In this document: positions 7,518 to 16,730 of the stretch, in pieces
Position numbering within the stretch: the stretch's first letter is position 1
Layout: each line of letters starts with the position of its first letter
From: JAWXCB01 sp034440455
GTDB taxonomy: Bacteria; Bacteroidota; Bacteroidia; Chitinophagales; CAIOSU01
Length of the DNA: 64,000 nucleotides
Direction: 5' to 3'
NCBI GenBank assembly: GCA_034440455.1
Contig: JAWXCB010000033.1
Coordinates: 31,597-95,596 of the forward strand
Notes under the pieces: model-generated
What the model was told of the DNA's origin: nothing
Database searches by the model: none
Seen by the model: only the letters and a program-made list of their open reading frames with translations
Made by a program: the position numbers and the translations under genes

Positions 7518-9803
7518 TTAGAAAGTTAATGCCACTCCCAATGTGGGCAATACAGGCAGTTGGTTTACCCGTTCATAGCGCACTCTGTCGAAATAAAAAA
7601 TATTGTCACGGTTATACAAATTGGATACGCTTGCGATGATATCTAACGTAATTCTTTCAGAAAAATTGAATGTGCATTTCAACGAAAGGTCTAAACGATG
7701 ATAAGTGGGCAGGCGACCTGCGTTGATTTCTTCTTCATATACAATGCCGATATCTTCATCTTGTGTATTGGCAGAAATGTAATCGGTGTTGATGCCATCC
7801 TGAACAAACGTAGTTCCGAAATCAGGATAAAACGCCTGAGTGCGCGTGAAGGGGAAGCCTGTTCCGAAATTCCAACGTACGCTTGCTTCCCACACGGGCT
7901 TCTTGCCAAATGTGTAGGAAGTAACTACGTTGAGGTTATGTCTGCGGTCATAATGCGGATGATATTCTTGCTCGCCATCTTCGTGGCTCACATACCCGAG
8001 CGAATAGCCCGTCCAGATATAGAGTTTCTTATAGTCAAATTTCACGAGCACATCCAAGCCATACGCCTCGCCTGTTTCAACCATGAAATCCGGGTCATCG
8101 GGAAATGTTTTGTTGCGATTAATATCAATGAGTTGTCCGAAGTATTTATAGTAGGGTTCAACATTGACCTCAATAGATTTTGAAAGATTGAACTCAATGC
8201 CCCCAATCGCATGGTATGCTATCTGAAGATTATTCTTCACTTCCTTGCCATCGGTGCCGGTGAGTTTTTCTTCAGGTCCGGAGAGGAAGGAAGTGAACAG
8301 GTTCACTACATCGCGGTCAGATTTTCCGCTGATGAGGTTTTGAGAATAAATGCCGCCAGCAAGTTTGAAACGCAGTTTGTCCGTTGCAATAATCTTCATT
8401 CCAAGGCGTGGCTCAAAAAATACTGTAGCTAAGGAAGCGTAATACTGCATTCTGATGCTGGGGTCAATCACCACTCTGCCGAATATTTTTTTATAACGGG
8501 CAAAAAATCCCAACTCAGTCGTGTTTTGATCTTGTTCAACTTTTAATCCCAATGAGTTGAAAAACTCATATTCCGTTTTGAAGCCATTTACATCGAAGCC
8601 ATAATTAAACTCCCCATTCTTCAAAAAATATTTAAACGCCATTGCAATCGTGAATCCACCGACAGAACTTGTGCGCGGTTGATTATCACCTTCTGCAAGG
8701 TTCATGTCGTAATTGGAATAAGCAATATTGCCAGAGATGATTGCTTTCGATTGCCCCGGCACAATTACGAAATTCGTTCCCAGCCCAAGCGAGTTCCATT
8801 CAAATTCCGAGACATCTTCAAAGTTAGCTTTGTCTTTATAGTGAAAGCCAAACATATTGAACTTTGACCCCCCGCTGCTGTTGAAAGCGATTTTTCCGTA
8901 ATAATCATTGAAACTATAAGGAATGCCCGCGCCATCATTCACATAAGAATAGAGTTTGGGCGATGTTTTATCCAAGTATGAGAACTTGGAATTAAGAACA
9001 AAAGTGAGGCTATTCCCGCCTTCCTTTAACTTCACGAGCGGTCCTTCAAGAATCGCTTTTGCCAAAAAGGGATTTGCAGCAATTTTCCCGGCAAGACGAT
9101 TTTTATTGCCATCGCGCGTTTTAATATCAATCACTGCGGAAATACGGTTGCCATACTCGGCATTGAAGCCACCGGTATAAACATCAACACTTTTCACGAT
9201 GTCCGTTTCAAACACTGAATACAAGCCGATGCTGTGAAAGGGATTGTAAATCGTAACGCCATCCATCAGCACTTTTGTTTGAATGGGTGCGCCACCGCGA
9301 ATGTAAAGTTGTCCGCCTTGGTCGCCCGTGAAAATCACGCCAGGAATCACTTGCAGAAACTGCGCGATGTCAGGCTCACCGCCTACGGAAGGAATCATAG
9401 AAATTTCTTTCGGAGTAACGCTGATGGTTGAAACCTGTGTTTCTGTTTTTACTTCTTCCCGCTTCGCGGAAACATCTACCGATTTGATAGCTATCGTGCG
9501 TTTGTTGAGATAAAGTGTTTTGCTCACGATTTGCCCTGCTTTCACTGTCACAGGCGCGCTGGAAGAATCAAACTCAAGAGAAGAAACGACTAAGGTGTAA
9601 TCGCCCGGGGGCACTTTTGAAAGTGAAAACAAGCCGTTGTAATCTGTTGAGGTGGCGAAGGTTGTTCCCTGCAACGACACGGTAGTGAATATAACCGGCT
9701 CGCCCGTTTCCTTTGCAAACACAAAGCCGCGCACGATGCCTGTTTGCGCAAATGAAAAAGCAGAGAAAAATGCCAGCGAGAAACAAGTGATAATTATCCT
9801 CAT
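7518..9803 (-). CDS. TonB-dependent outer-membrane receptor with N-terminal carboxypeptidase-like domain
   Basis: The signal peptide (MRIIITCFSLAFFSAFSFA) is followed by a carboxypeptidase-regulatory-like domain at about 20-105 (GIVRGFVFAKETGEPVIFTT). The plug domain lies at about 110-235 (QLYIRGGAPIQTKVLMDGV, YGNRISAVIDIKTR), and a barrel follows to the C-terminal VALTF. At 761 residues it is a standard-size receptor for energised uptake across the outer membrane. No SusD gene is nearby, so a polysaccharide-utilisation locus is unlikely; the ligand is unknown. It is the first gene of the minus-strand cluster with the TPR and barrel genes. A TATCTTCG -7-like element lies 13 nt before the ATG. 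Confidence 0.92.
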   Translation of the reverse strand: MRIIITCFSLAFFSAFSFAQTGIVRGFVFAKETGEPVIFTTVSLQGTTFATSTDYNGLFSLSKVPPGDYTLVVSSLEFDSSSAPVTVKAGQIVSKTLYLNKRTIAIKSVDVSAKREEVKTETQVSTISVTPKEISMIPSVGGEPDIAQFLQVIPGVIFTGDQGGQLYIRGGAPIQTKVLMDGVTIYNPFHSIGLYSVFETDIVKSVDVYTGGFNAEYGNRISAVIDIKTRDGNKNRLAGKIAANPFLAKAILEGPLVKLKEGGNSLTFVLNSKFSYLDKTSPKLYSYVNDGAGIPYSFNDYYGKIAFNSSGGSKFNMFGFHYKDKANFEDVSEFEWNSLGLGTNFVIVPGQSKAIISGNIAYSNYDMNLAEGDNQPRTSSVGGFTIAMAFKYFLKNGEFNYGFDVNGFKTEYEFFNSLGLKVEQDQNTTELGFFARYKKIFGRVVIDPSIRMQYYASLATVFFEPRLGMKIIATDKLRFKLAGGIYSQNLISGKSDRDVVNLFTSFLSGPEEKLTGTDGKEVKNNLQIAYHAIGGIEFNLSKSIEVNVEPYYKYFGQLIDINRNKTFPDDPDFMVETGEAYGLDVLVKFDYKKLYIWTGYSLGYVSHEDGEQEYHPHYDRRHNLNVVTSYTFGKKPVWEASVRWNFGTGFPFTRTQAFYPDFGTTFVQDGINTDYISANTQDEDIGIVYEEEINAGRLPTYHRLDLSLKCTFNFSERITLDIIASVSNLYNRDNIFYFDRVRYERVNQLPVLPTLGVALTF

Positions 9804-9815
9804 AAAAAAGTGGGG

Positions 9816-9823
9816 CGAAGATA
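9816..9823 (-). promoter_or_regulatory. Probable Bacteroidetes -7 element (TATCTTCG) for the TonB-receptor cluster
   Basis: On the minus strand TATCTTCG differs from TAnnTTTG by one base and sits 13-20 nt before the receptor ATG. No clear -33 TTTG was seen. Confidence 0.4.
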
Positions 9824-10058
9824 GCCGTTTAACGAGAGGATGTAACTGGGTTTTTCAACAGTTATTCGGGGAATGAATGCAGGCATGTACTCTAAAATTA
9901 GATTTGGATTAAAAGGATTGATTAAAATGAAATCATGGGGCATACTTTGAAGTTTCGGGCTGCTACTTATTGAAAACCAGCTTTGCGAAATTCATGGAAA
10001 CTCTCTGTTATTTTTGCTCTATCTTTAACCCCGTTATTTTCAAATCGGAAAAAAGAAA

Positions 10059-11138
10059 ATGGATTACCGCGCAGCGTTAATTGAATTCTACAAAAAACAT
10101 AATCCTGCAAAGCTGACTGAAGTTGACGCTCTTTTAAGAAAGTACAAAGGGCGTGAAGATGAGTTGTTGCATGCATTGCGCGTAAAATACAAAGCGCAGG
10201 ACCCGTCACAAACTGAGCCAATATACACCCCGCCACCTCCGACCATAGAAGAGCCAGTTTCTGAGATGAAAGTAGTGAAAGAAGAACCTTCTCAAGAAGA
10301 TGAAACGCCAAGAGTAGAAGCCCCTGCTTCAAGATATAGAGATGCAGAAGTTACACGTGCTGGAGATACTAAAGGAAGAACGGCAGCTGAGCGAGCGGAA
10401 TATTGGAGGAAAGAATTGGAGAGGAGAGAAAGGGAGAGAGGGCAGGAAAGAGAAGAGAAGCGCGTGGAAAGCAATGTGAAACAAAAAGCCGAGCGCATGA
10501 AGGTGGTGCGGGAAACTGAAGAAGAAGGAGGCGCGGTTGTTAAAAAGCCGAGGAATGTTAAAAAAATAGCGGTCATTGTGGTGGCAATAGTGGCGCTTTT
10601 GGCAATAGCAGTTATTTTTTTTAATGACGGTATTCGGCACAAACTTGGTTTGGCAGACGAGGGAAAAATTCATAGTGAAAAAGCAAAGAAAGAAGGTCTT
10701 GATCCGGGTGTTCTCAGCAGCACAGATTCTGCTGCTAAAAAAACAGGTGAATTTGTTTTAGAAGACGAGCCGGATGAGAAAGCCCCATCTATAGAGGATG
10801 CGATGAACGAACAGCCCTCATCCGCAACAAAACCAACTCCTTCAAAAGAAGTCCAGACAAACGAAGATGCTTCCACGCAAACTGGCGTTCAAAGGAAAAA
10901 ATACTACATCGGATATTCTGCGGTAAGCAGCGAAGAAACAGCTAAAAAAACTGCGGCTGAATTACGCAGAAAGGGATTTGATAATGCAGGTTATTTCTAC
11001 ATTCCTAATTATGAACCAAGCGGAAAAAGTCTTTACCGGATTTATGTAGGTCCTTTTAACTCCATAGAAGCCGCAGAAGAAATGATTGTGAATGTGCGCT
11101 CCGAAAATCCGAATGCCTATTCTTTTTACTTGAAATAA
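10059..11138 (+). CDS. Membrane-anchored SPOR domain protein with a highly charged cytoplasmic region
   Basis: The first 45 residues (MDYRAALIEFYKKHNPAKLT and onward) form a small helical domain. A Pro/Glu-rich and Arg/Glu-rich region follows to about 168, probably a charged coil. There is one membrane helix at 169-188 (VIVVAIVALLAIAVIFF). After a disordered linker, a SPOR domain occupies about 280-358 (KKYYIGYSAVSSEETAKK to NPNAYSFYLK). This is the second SPOR protein within 9 kb; the pair brackets the outer-membrane cluster. A septal or peptidoglycan-binding role follows from the domain. TATCTTTA at 10020-10027 may be the -7 element. Confidence 0.8.
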   Translation: MDYRAALIEFYKKHNPAKLTEVDALLRKYKGREDELLHALRVKYKAQDPSQTEPIYTPPPPTIEEPVSEMKVVKEEPSQEDETPRVEAPASRYRDAEVTRAGDTKGRTAAERAEYWRKELERRERERGQEREEKRVESNVKQKAERMKVVRETEEEGGAVVKKPRNVKKIAVIVVAIVALLAIAVIFFNDGIRHKLGLADEGKIHSEKAKKEGLDPGVLSSTDSAAKKTGEFVLEDEPDEKAPSIEDAMNEQPSSATKPTPSKEVQTNEDASTQTGVQRKKYYIGYSAVSSEETAKKTAAELRRKGFDNAGYFYIPNYEPSGKSLYRIYVGPFNSIEAAEEMIVNVRSENPNAYSFYLK

Positions 11139-11155
11139 TTCTTCTCGATAAATTC

Positions 11156-11941
11156 TCAGCCCTTTTCTTTTCTCGATTCTTTTTGCAACGCATTTTTAAT
11201 CAACCATACGATGCCTGCCGTTGAGATAAGCACCATCAGGATGGTTGCGATATTCATCCATTCTTCTTTTCGCGGGTTTGTAGCAAAGGAATAAATTTCA
11301 GTAACGCTCATTCCGAGGTAAAATGAAAGCAGTGTGCGCGGCAACATACCGATAAAACTGCCGATTAAATAACTCCCCCACGGCACTTTCATGGAAGCAA
11401 AGGCAACATTCATCATGGCAAAGGGAAGATGCGGTGACAGCCTGCCGAGCACAATCATCAGGAAATTGCGCTCTTTCAGTTTCGCGAAAAAATCTTTGAG
11501 TTTTTCATCTTCAGCAATGAAGCCGCCAACAAACCATGCGTTGAGTTTTTTTCCTAACAACATTCCGATAATCATTGCGCCCACATAAGAAATCAATACG
11601 CCCGGCAACCCATTCCATTGAAAAAAGTAGCCTGAAAGAATTGCGAAAAAAGTGGTGGGCATCAGCGCAAAAGACATGGCGAAAATGGCAAAGGTGAAAA
11701 ACAGAAAATAACTCCACGGATCATCTTTTGAAAGGAGCATTTCATTTTCACGGAGAAACAAGAGCACAGAAGAAGAGAACAGAGTGGGTATCACCGCAAA
11801 GAGAAAAAGCACAAAGCCCAGCCTGCCGCGTTGCGAGTAAAAAAGCCGCCTGAAAAAGGAATTTTCTGCTTCTGCCAAAGTGAGGCAAAATTGCTTGTTA
11901 GAAAGGAAACCAAACGGGCTTATTTCCGTAAACACACCCAT
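11156..11941 (-). CDS. TVP38/TMEM64 (VTT/SNARE-associated) family inner-membrane protein
   Basis: About six hydrophobic segments are visible. The family signature lies near residues 160-185 (VLGRLSPHLPFAMMNVAFA, then SYLIGSFIGMLPRT), with the GR-x-x-P-x-x-P core of VTT/DedA-like proteins. The length of 261 residues is typical. VTT proteins have been linked to lipid movement or membrane homeostasis, but the bacterial TVP38 members are mostly uncharacterised. It is transcribed away from the small ORF at 12004. Confidence 0.85.
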   Translation of the reverse strand: MGVFTEISPFGFLSNKQFCLTLAEAENSFFRRLFYSQRGRLGFVLFLFAVIPTLFSSSVLLFLRENEMLLSKDDPWSYFLFFTFAIFAMSFALMPTTFFAILSGYFFQWNGLPGVLISYVGAMIIGMLLGKKLNAWFVGGFIAEDEKLKDFFAKLKERNFLMIVLGRLSPHLPFAMMNVAFASMKVPWGSYLIGSFIGMLPRTLLSFYLGMSVTEIYSFATNPRKEEWMNIATILMVLISTAGIVWLIKNALQKESRKEKG

Positions 11942-12003
11942 CTTGCCTCAGAAACCCAAACATGCAGGTATTCTATTCTTAACATTTTAAAATTCATTGA
12001 CAA

Positions 12004-12183
12004 ATGAAGTTGAACAACAAGAAATTCGATTCGAAGAAACCGGAAGATTTGGAAGAGCAAGTGGATAATGCGCTCCGCAAACGGAAAAAAGACAGACGCG
12101 AAAAATATAAACCGAAAAACCAGAAGGTACACCAGTTTGGAATGTTTGAGCCGGACGGTGATGAATATGGCGGAATGTTTTAG
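12004..12183 (+). CDS. Small basic protein of 59 residues, unknown function
   Basis: ATG at 12004 opens a 59-codon frame ending TAG at 12181-12183. The product is very charged: a lysine-rich first half (MKLNNKKFDSKKPEDLEEQV), a KRKKDRREKYKPKNQK core, and a glycine/aspartate tail GDEYGGMF. A strong intrinsic terminator follows 40 nt later, which supports it being a real transcription unit. Composition suggests nucleic-acid or ribosome contact, but that is inference. I do not recognise the family. Confidence 0.6.
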   Translation: MKLNNKKFDSKKPEDLEEQVDNALRKRKKDRREKYKPKNQKVHQFGMFEPDGDEYGGMF

Positions 12184-12224
12184 TTGTCGTGCTGTGCCCG
12201 TTACAGTATTCTTAAAAAAATATG

Positions 12225-12256
12225 AAGAGCCGGACAATTTTGTCCGGCTTTTCTAT
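12225..12256 (+). terminator. Intrinsic terminator after the 59-aa gene
   Basis: The 9-bp perfect stem AGCCGGACA / TGTCCGGCT with loop ATTT is followed by TTTTCTATTTT. Confidence 0.85.
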
Positions 12257-12357
12257 TTTCAGGTGACAGGTTGGCTATTGATTTTCAGATTTTAACGTCA
12301 AAAATTCAGGCTAAACACTAACTTACCTAATGGAATAGCCTTTGACAACTTGCACAC

Positions 12358-12381
12358 GTCAGCAAATTGAAATAGTCTGAC
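12358..12381 (+). promoter_or_regulatory. Inverted repeat GTCAG-N14-CTGAC upstream of clpB
   Basis: GTCAG at 12358-12362 faces CTGAC at 12377-12381, 15 nt before the clpB ATG. It could be an operator for heat-shock control or chance; I cannot name a regulator. Confidence 0.25.
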
Positions 12382-12396
12382 GATAAAACCAACACC

Positions 12397-15033
12397 ATGA
12401 ATCTGAACAACTATACCATCAAAGCGCAGGAAGCAATTCAGCAGGCGCAGCAGTTGGCATTCAGCAGCCGCAACAGCGCGATTGAAAACGCGCACTTGCT
12501 GAAAGCGCTGATGATTGAAGATGAAAGCACGGTTGACTACCTGCTCAAAAAACTCTCAGTAAACACAACGATACTTAACAACAAACTGGAAGAAATTCTA
12601 AATCGCCTTCCAAAAGTTTCGGGTGAAGCGGGGCAACTTTTATCAGGCAACGCAAACCAAACTTTTTTACGCGCTCAAGATTCGCTGAAAGAATTTAAAG
12701 ACGAGTTTGTTTCAACCGAACACCTGCTGCTCGCGCTTGTTGCGGGTACAGATGATGTCGGCAAACTGCTGAAAGAAGTTGGCGCAACAGTAAACGGACT
12801 GAAAGCTGCTATTAAAGATTTGCGTAAAGGCTCCACCGTAACCGACCAAAATGCTGAAGCGAAATACAACGCGCTTGATAAGTACGCCAACAACCTGAAT
12901 CGCATGGCGCAGCAAAACAAGCTCGACCCTGTTATTGGTCGTGATGAAGAAATCAGGCGTGTGCTGCACATTCTTTCACGCAGAACAAAAAACAATCCCA
13001 TTCTTGTTGGCGAGCCGGGCGTTGGTAAAACTGCAATTGCAGAAGGTATCGCGCATCGCATTATTAAAGGAGATGTCCCCGAAAATTTGAAAACGAAAGT
13101 GATTTACTCACTGGATATGGGCGCCTTGATTGCAGGCGCAAAATACAAAGGCGAGTTTGAAGAAAGACTGAAAGCCGTAGTGAAAGAAGTGACAAGCGCA
13201 AACGGTCAAATCATTCTCTTCATTGATGAAATACATACGCTTGTGGGAGCAGGCGGTGGGGGTGAAGGCGCGATGGATGCAGCGAATATTTTGAAGCCTG
13301 CGTTAGCGCGTGGCGAACTAAGAGCCGTTGGCGCAACGACATTAAATGAATACCAAAAATATTTTGAAAAAGATAAAGCTCTTGAAAGACGCTTTCAAAA
13401 GGTGATGGTGTACGAACCATCAAAAGAAGATGCCGTTTCCATTTTGCGCGGATTGAAGGAGCGCTATGAAACGCATCACAAAGTGCGCATAAAAGATGAA
13501 GCGATTATTGCTTCCGTTGAACTTTCAACACGCTATATCACCGACCGTTTTCTGCCTGACAAGGCGATTGATTTGATTGACGAGGCTGCTGCAAAGTTGC
13601 GCCTCGAAATGGATTCATTGCCGGAAGAACTTGATGAGCTTGAACGAAAAATCAAGCAATTAGAAATAGAACGCGAAGCAATCAAGCGCGAGAAAGATGA
13701 GAAGAAGCTTGCAAAGCTCAATGAACAGATTGCAAATCTCTCTGAAGAAAGAAATAAGCTGAAAGCCGCATGGCAGGCGGAGAAAGAAGTGGTGAATCAA
13801 ATTCAGGCGCGCAAGGAAGATATTGAACGCTACAAGATGGAAGCGGAAAAAGCCGAACGCACAGGCGACTATGCAAAGGTTGCTGAGTTGCGTTATGGAA
13901 AAATAAAAGCAACCGAAGATGCGCTTGCGCAATTGGAAAAGGATTTCAACAAATTAGAATTAGGAAAGCGGTTGATGAAAGGCGAAGTGGATGCGGAAGA
14001 CATTGGCGAAATCGTTTCCAAGTGGACGGGAATTCCTGTGGCGAAGATGCTGCAAAGCGAAAAGGAAAAACTGCTGCACATCGAACAGGAACTGCACAAC
14101 CGCGTGATTGGTCAGGAAGAAGCTATCACTGCTGTTGCTGATGCTATTCGCAGGAGCCGCGCAGGATTGCAGAACCCCAACCGTCCGATTGGCTCATTTA
14201 TTTTTCTCGGCACAACAGGCGTTGGTAAAACCGAGTTGGCGAAAGCGCTTGCGAACTATCTCTTCAATGATGACAATGCCATTACGCGCATTGACATGTC
14301 CGAATATCAGGAGCGCCATTCCGTGTCGCGCTTGATTGGCGCGCCTCCGGGATATGTGGGCTATGAAGAGGGCGGACAATTGTCAGAAGCTGTGCGCAGG
14401 AAACCTTATTCGGTGGTGTTACTCGATGAAATCGAAAAAGCGCATCCGGATGTGTTCAACATTTTGCTGCAAGTTTTGGAAGACGGTAGGCTCACGGATA
14501 ATAAGGGTAGGGTGGTGAATTTTAAAAATTCCATCATCATCATGACATCAAATACCGGATCGGATATTATCCGCGACAACTTTGAGGGCGTGAATGAAGA
14601 TAAATTCGAAGAAACGGTGGAAAAAACAAAAGTGGAAGTGATGAACCTTTTGCGTCAATCGCTGAAACCTGAATTTCTGAACAGGATTGACGAAATCATT
14701 CTATTCAATCCATTGACGAAAAAAGACATTCGCTCCATTGTGCAATTGCAGGTGGATGAGTTGCAAAAGCTGCTCAAAGACAGCAATATGCAAATCAAAC
14801 TCAGCGACTATGCCCTTGATTGGCTGGCGAAAGAAGGCTTCGACCCGCAGTATGGCGCACGTCCGCTGAAACGACTTATTCAAAAACAAATCGTCAACGA
14901 GTTGTCAAAGAAGTTGCTTGCCGGTGAAGTGAAGCAAAACGAAACGATTTTAGTTGATGAAGTGAATGGCATTCTTTTCTTCAAGAATGACAAGATAGAA
15001 AAGGCAAGGAAGAAGGCAGCTGTAGAAAATTAA
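12397..15033 (+). CDS. clpB: ATP-dependent disaggregase ClpB
   Basis: The 878 residues carry the full ClpB layout. The N-terminal double Clp repeat is at about 1-145. AAA+ domain 1 has Walker A GEPGVGKTAIAEG and Walker B ILFIDEIHTLVGAGG. A long coiled-coil M-domain spans about 405-525. AAA+ domain 2 has GTTGVGKTELAKA and VLLDEIEKAHPDVFN, followed by the D2 small domain with the GARPLKRLIQKQI sensor-2 motif. It works with DnaK to extract proteins from aggregates in the cytoplasm. It is monocistronic here, with a terminator before it and a separate gene after it. Confidence 0.98.
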   Translation: MNLNNYTIKAQEAIQQAQQLAFSSRNSAIENAHLLKALMIEDESTVDYLLKKLSVNTTILNNKLEEILNRLPKVSGEAGQLLSGNANQTFLRAQDSLKEFKDEFVSTEHLLLALVAGTDDVGKLLKEVGATVNGLKAAIKDLRKGSTVTDQNAEAKYNALDKYANNLNRMAQQNKLDPVIGRDEEIRRVLHILSRRTKNNPILVGEPGVGKTAIAEGIAHRIIKGDVPENLKTKVIYSLDMGALIAGAKYKGEFEERLKAVVKEVTSANGQIILFIDEIHTLVGAGGGGEGAMDAANILKPALARGELRAVGATTLNEYQKYFEKDKALERRFQKVMVYEPSKEDAVSILRGLKERYETHHKVRIKDEAIIASVELSTRYITDRFLPDKAIDLIDEAAAKLRLEMDSLPEELDELERKIKQLEIEREAIKREKDEKKLAKLNEQIANLSEERNKLKAAWQAEKEVVNQIQARKEDIERYKMEAEKAERTGDYAKVAELRYGKIKATEDALAQLEKDFNKLELGKRLMKGEVDAEDIGEIVSKWTGIPVAKMLQSEKEKLLHIEQELHNRVIGQEEAITAVADAIRRSRAGLQNPNRPIGSFIFLGTTGVGKTELAKALANYLFNDDNAITRIDMSEYQERHSVSRLIGAPPGYVGYEEGGQLSEAVRRKPYSVVLLDEIEKAHPDVFNILLQVLEDGRLTDNKGRVVNFKNSIIIMTSNTGSDIIRDNFEGVNEDKFEETVEKTKVEVMNLLRQSLKPEFLNRIDEIILFNPLTKKDIRSIVQLQVDELQKLLKDSNMQIKLSDYALDWLAKEGFDPQYGARPLKRLIQKQIVNELSKKLLAGEVKQNETILVDEVNGILFFKNDKIEKARKKAAVEN

Positions 15034-15107
15034 GTTCGATCTTTCTGTCTTCTGTTTTTGAAAGATTCCATCGCTGCAATACCTGAATTCAATAATATTG
15101 CAGCCGC

Positions 15108-16136
15108 ATGAATCCCATCCTCGTAGAAATTCACCGCAATAACGTACTTGAAAGTTTTCATCGAGGCGTGGTGTGCGTGGTGGATAAGGATGGAAAGATT
15201 CTTTACAGCGAGGGTGATGTGCAGCAGGTGTGCTACCCGCGCTCTGCCATGAAGTTTCTGCAAGTGATTCCGTTGATTGAACACGGTGGCATCGCGCATT
15301 TCAATTTCACGCTGGAAGAAATTGCTGTGATGTGCGGCTCGCATAACGCGCAGCCGGAACATCTGCAAGCGGTGAATTCCATTTTGAAAAAAATCGGCTT
15401 GGATAAATTCGCCCTGCATTGCGGACCGCAATATCCCACCTCAAAAAATGATACAGAAGCATTAATAAAATCAGGCGAGCGTGCGCAAGATATTCATAAC
15501 AATTGCAGCGGCAAACATGCGGGGATGCTTGCAATGTGCGTAATGAAAGGATGGACAACCGATAATTATATCAGCCCGCAGCATCCGTTGCAGCAACTTA
15601 TTTTAGATACTTGCGCTGCCTTCTATGAATATCCCAAGGAGAAAATGATTACGGCTCTTGATGGTTGCTCTGCTCCGATTTTTTCTGTGCCGGTATTTCA
15701 TCAGGCTGTAGGTTTTAAAAATTTAGCGCACCCTGAAAAATTTAGTGACAATAGAAAATCTGCTTGTGCCACTGTAGTTGAAGCGGTGAGCAAACATCCG
15801 CTGATGGTGGCGGGCACAAAGCGTTATTGCACCGAAATGATGGAGATTACTGCTCCCCGTATCATTGGTAAAACAGGCGCTGAAGGCGTTTTCTGCATGG
15901 CGCTACCACAGGAAAAAATAGGAGTATGTATCAAAATTGATGATGGCAAAATGTTGCCGCAATACAATGTTGCGCAGGCGTTTGTCGAGGCGACCAATCT
16001 TTTCACGCAAGAGCAATTACAACCGTTGCATCATTACATGCAGGAACCCATTACAAACTGGAACAAGTATGTAACCGGAGAAATCAAAGTGCGCGAAGGA
16101 TTATTTCAGAAATTGGATGCAATGCTCTCTTCTTAA
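15108..16136 (+). CDS. Asparaginase (asparaginase II family)
   Basis: The protein opens PILVEIHRNNVLESFHRG and carries the family motifs PRSAMKFLQ (RS-x-x-K), MCGSHNAQPEH and NNCSGKHAGMLA. The 342-residue length fits the Rhizobium-type asparaginase II family, which is unrelated to the E. coli AnsA/AnsB enzymes. These enzymes hydrolyse L-asparagine to aspartate and ammonia. No signal peptide is seen, so it should be cytoplasmic. It stands alone, 74 nt after clpB. Confidence 0.9.
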   Translation: MNPILVEIHRNNVLESFHRGVVCVVDKDGKILYSEGDVQQVCYPRSAMKFLQVIPLIEHGGIAHFNFTLEEIAVMCGSHNAQPEHLQAVNSILKKIGLDKFALHCGPQYPTSKNDTEALIKSGERAQDIHNNCSGKHAGMLAMCVMKGWTTDNYISPQHPLQQLILDTCAAFYEYPKEKMITALDGCSAPIFSVPVFHQAVGFKNLAHPEKFSDNRKSACATVVEAVSKHPLMVAGTKRYCTEMMEITAPRIIGKTGAEGVFCMALPQEKIGVCIKIDDGKMLPQYNVAQAFVEATNLFTQEQLQPLHHYMQEPITNWNKYVTGEIKVREGLFQKLDAMLSS

Positions 16137-16249
16137 TCAAGGCGATTTAACAGAACCTTTTTTGAATTGATTCTGCCGGGGGCATCCTGCCATACAGTAT
16201 CAATTCTCAAACGAGAAGAAGATCGATGAACTTAGCGGTTTTTCATGGC

Positions 16250-16567
16250 TTACAATTCCTTCAGCCACTGAATGGCAGCTTCGCAGGATTTGAACATTTT
16301 AAAAGCAGGGTTGGGTCTGTTGGTGACAAGCGCTTCAATAAACCCAGCTCTTTCTGTTGGGTATGTGGCGGGGTTGTAAACCACGGCACACTTGTTTTCA
16401 ATCATAAGCCCGGTAGTTGCGCCCATGTTTTTCATATCAAGAAAACCTTGCAGCGAGGATTGTCCCAGCTTCATTTTTGAAATGTCGAAAAGAAGACGAT
16501 TGCTCCCGTGCTCTTTTGCTAATTGAAGTGCAAGCCCCGTTGTCTTCCTGACATTTTCAGTTGTCAC
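16250..16567 (-). CDS. STAS/SpoIIAA-like protein, C-terminal part (apparently frameshifted gene)
   Basis: This frame opens with GTG at 16567 and gives 105 residues. They resemble the bulk of a SpoIIAA/STAS-like fold (LALQLAKEHGSNRLLFDISK, then an FIEALVTNRP helix and an SCEAAIQWLKEL end). The expected first beta strands are missing from this frame but are found in the next frame just upstream (16564-16656). The GTG overlaps the upstream TGA as GTGA. Either a single gene has lost its frame, or two tiny genes are translationally coupled. I favour a frameshift. Confidence 0.6.
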   Translation of the reverse strand: MTTENVRKTTGLALQLAKEHGSNRLLFDISKMKLGQSSLQGFLDMKNMGATTGLMIENKCAVVYNPATYPTERAGFIEALVTNRPNPAFKMFKSCEAAIQWLKEL

Positions 16568-16656
16568 TGCCCTTCCTGCTCGTCATCCACAATGACGAGA
16601 TGATTTGCGCTGTCATAGCGCGCAATCATTTCTATGGTATTATTTGTTTCTGACAT
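16564..16656 (-). pseudogene. 5' fragment of the STAS/SpoIIAA-like gene, out of frame
   Basis: ATG at 16656 opens 30 codons (MSETNNTIEMIARYDSANHL, then VIVDDEQEGQ) ending TGA at 16564-16566. They look like the first beta strands of the protein encoded downstream in another frame. A one- or two-base change near the GAGCAGGAAGGGCAG stretch would join the two. Confidence 0.5.
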
Positions 16657-16730
16657 TGAATGAGGCGGAAAATTAAACAAATTATAAAATTCGCTTTAGC
16701 AGGTTTTCTAACAATCCGCAGTACAATGCG

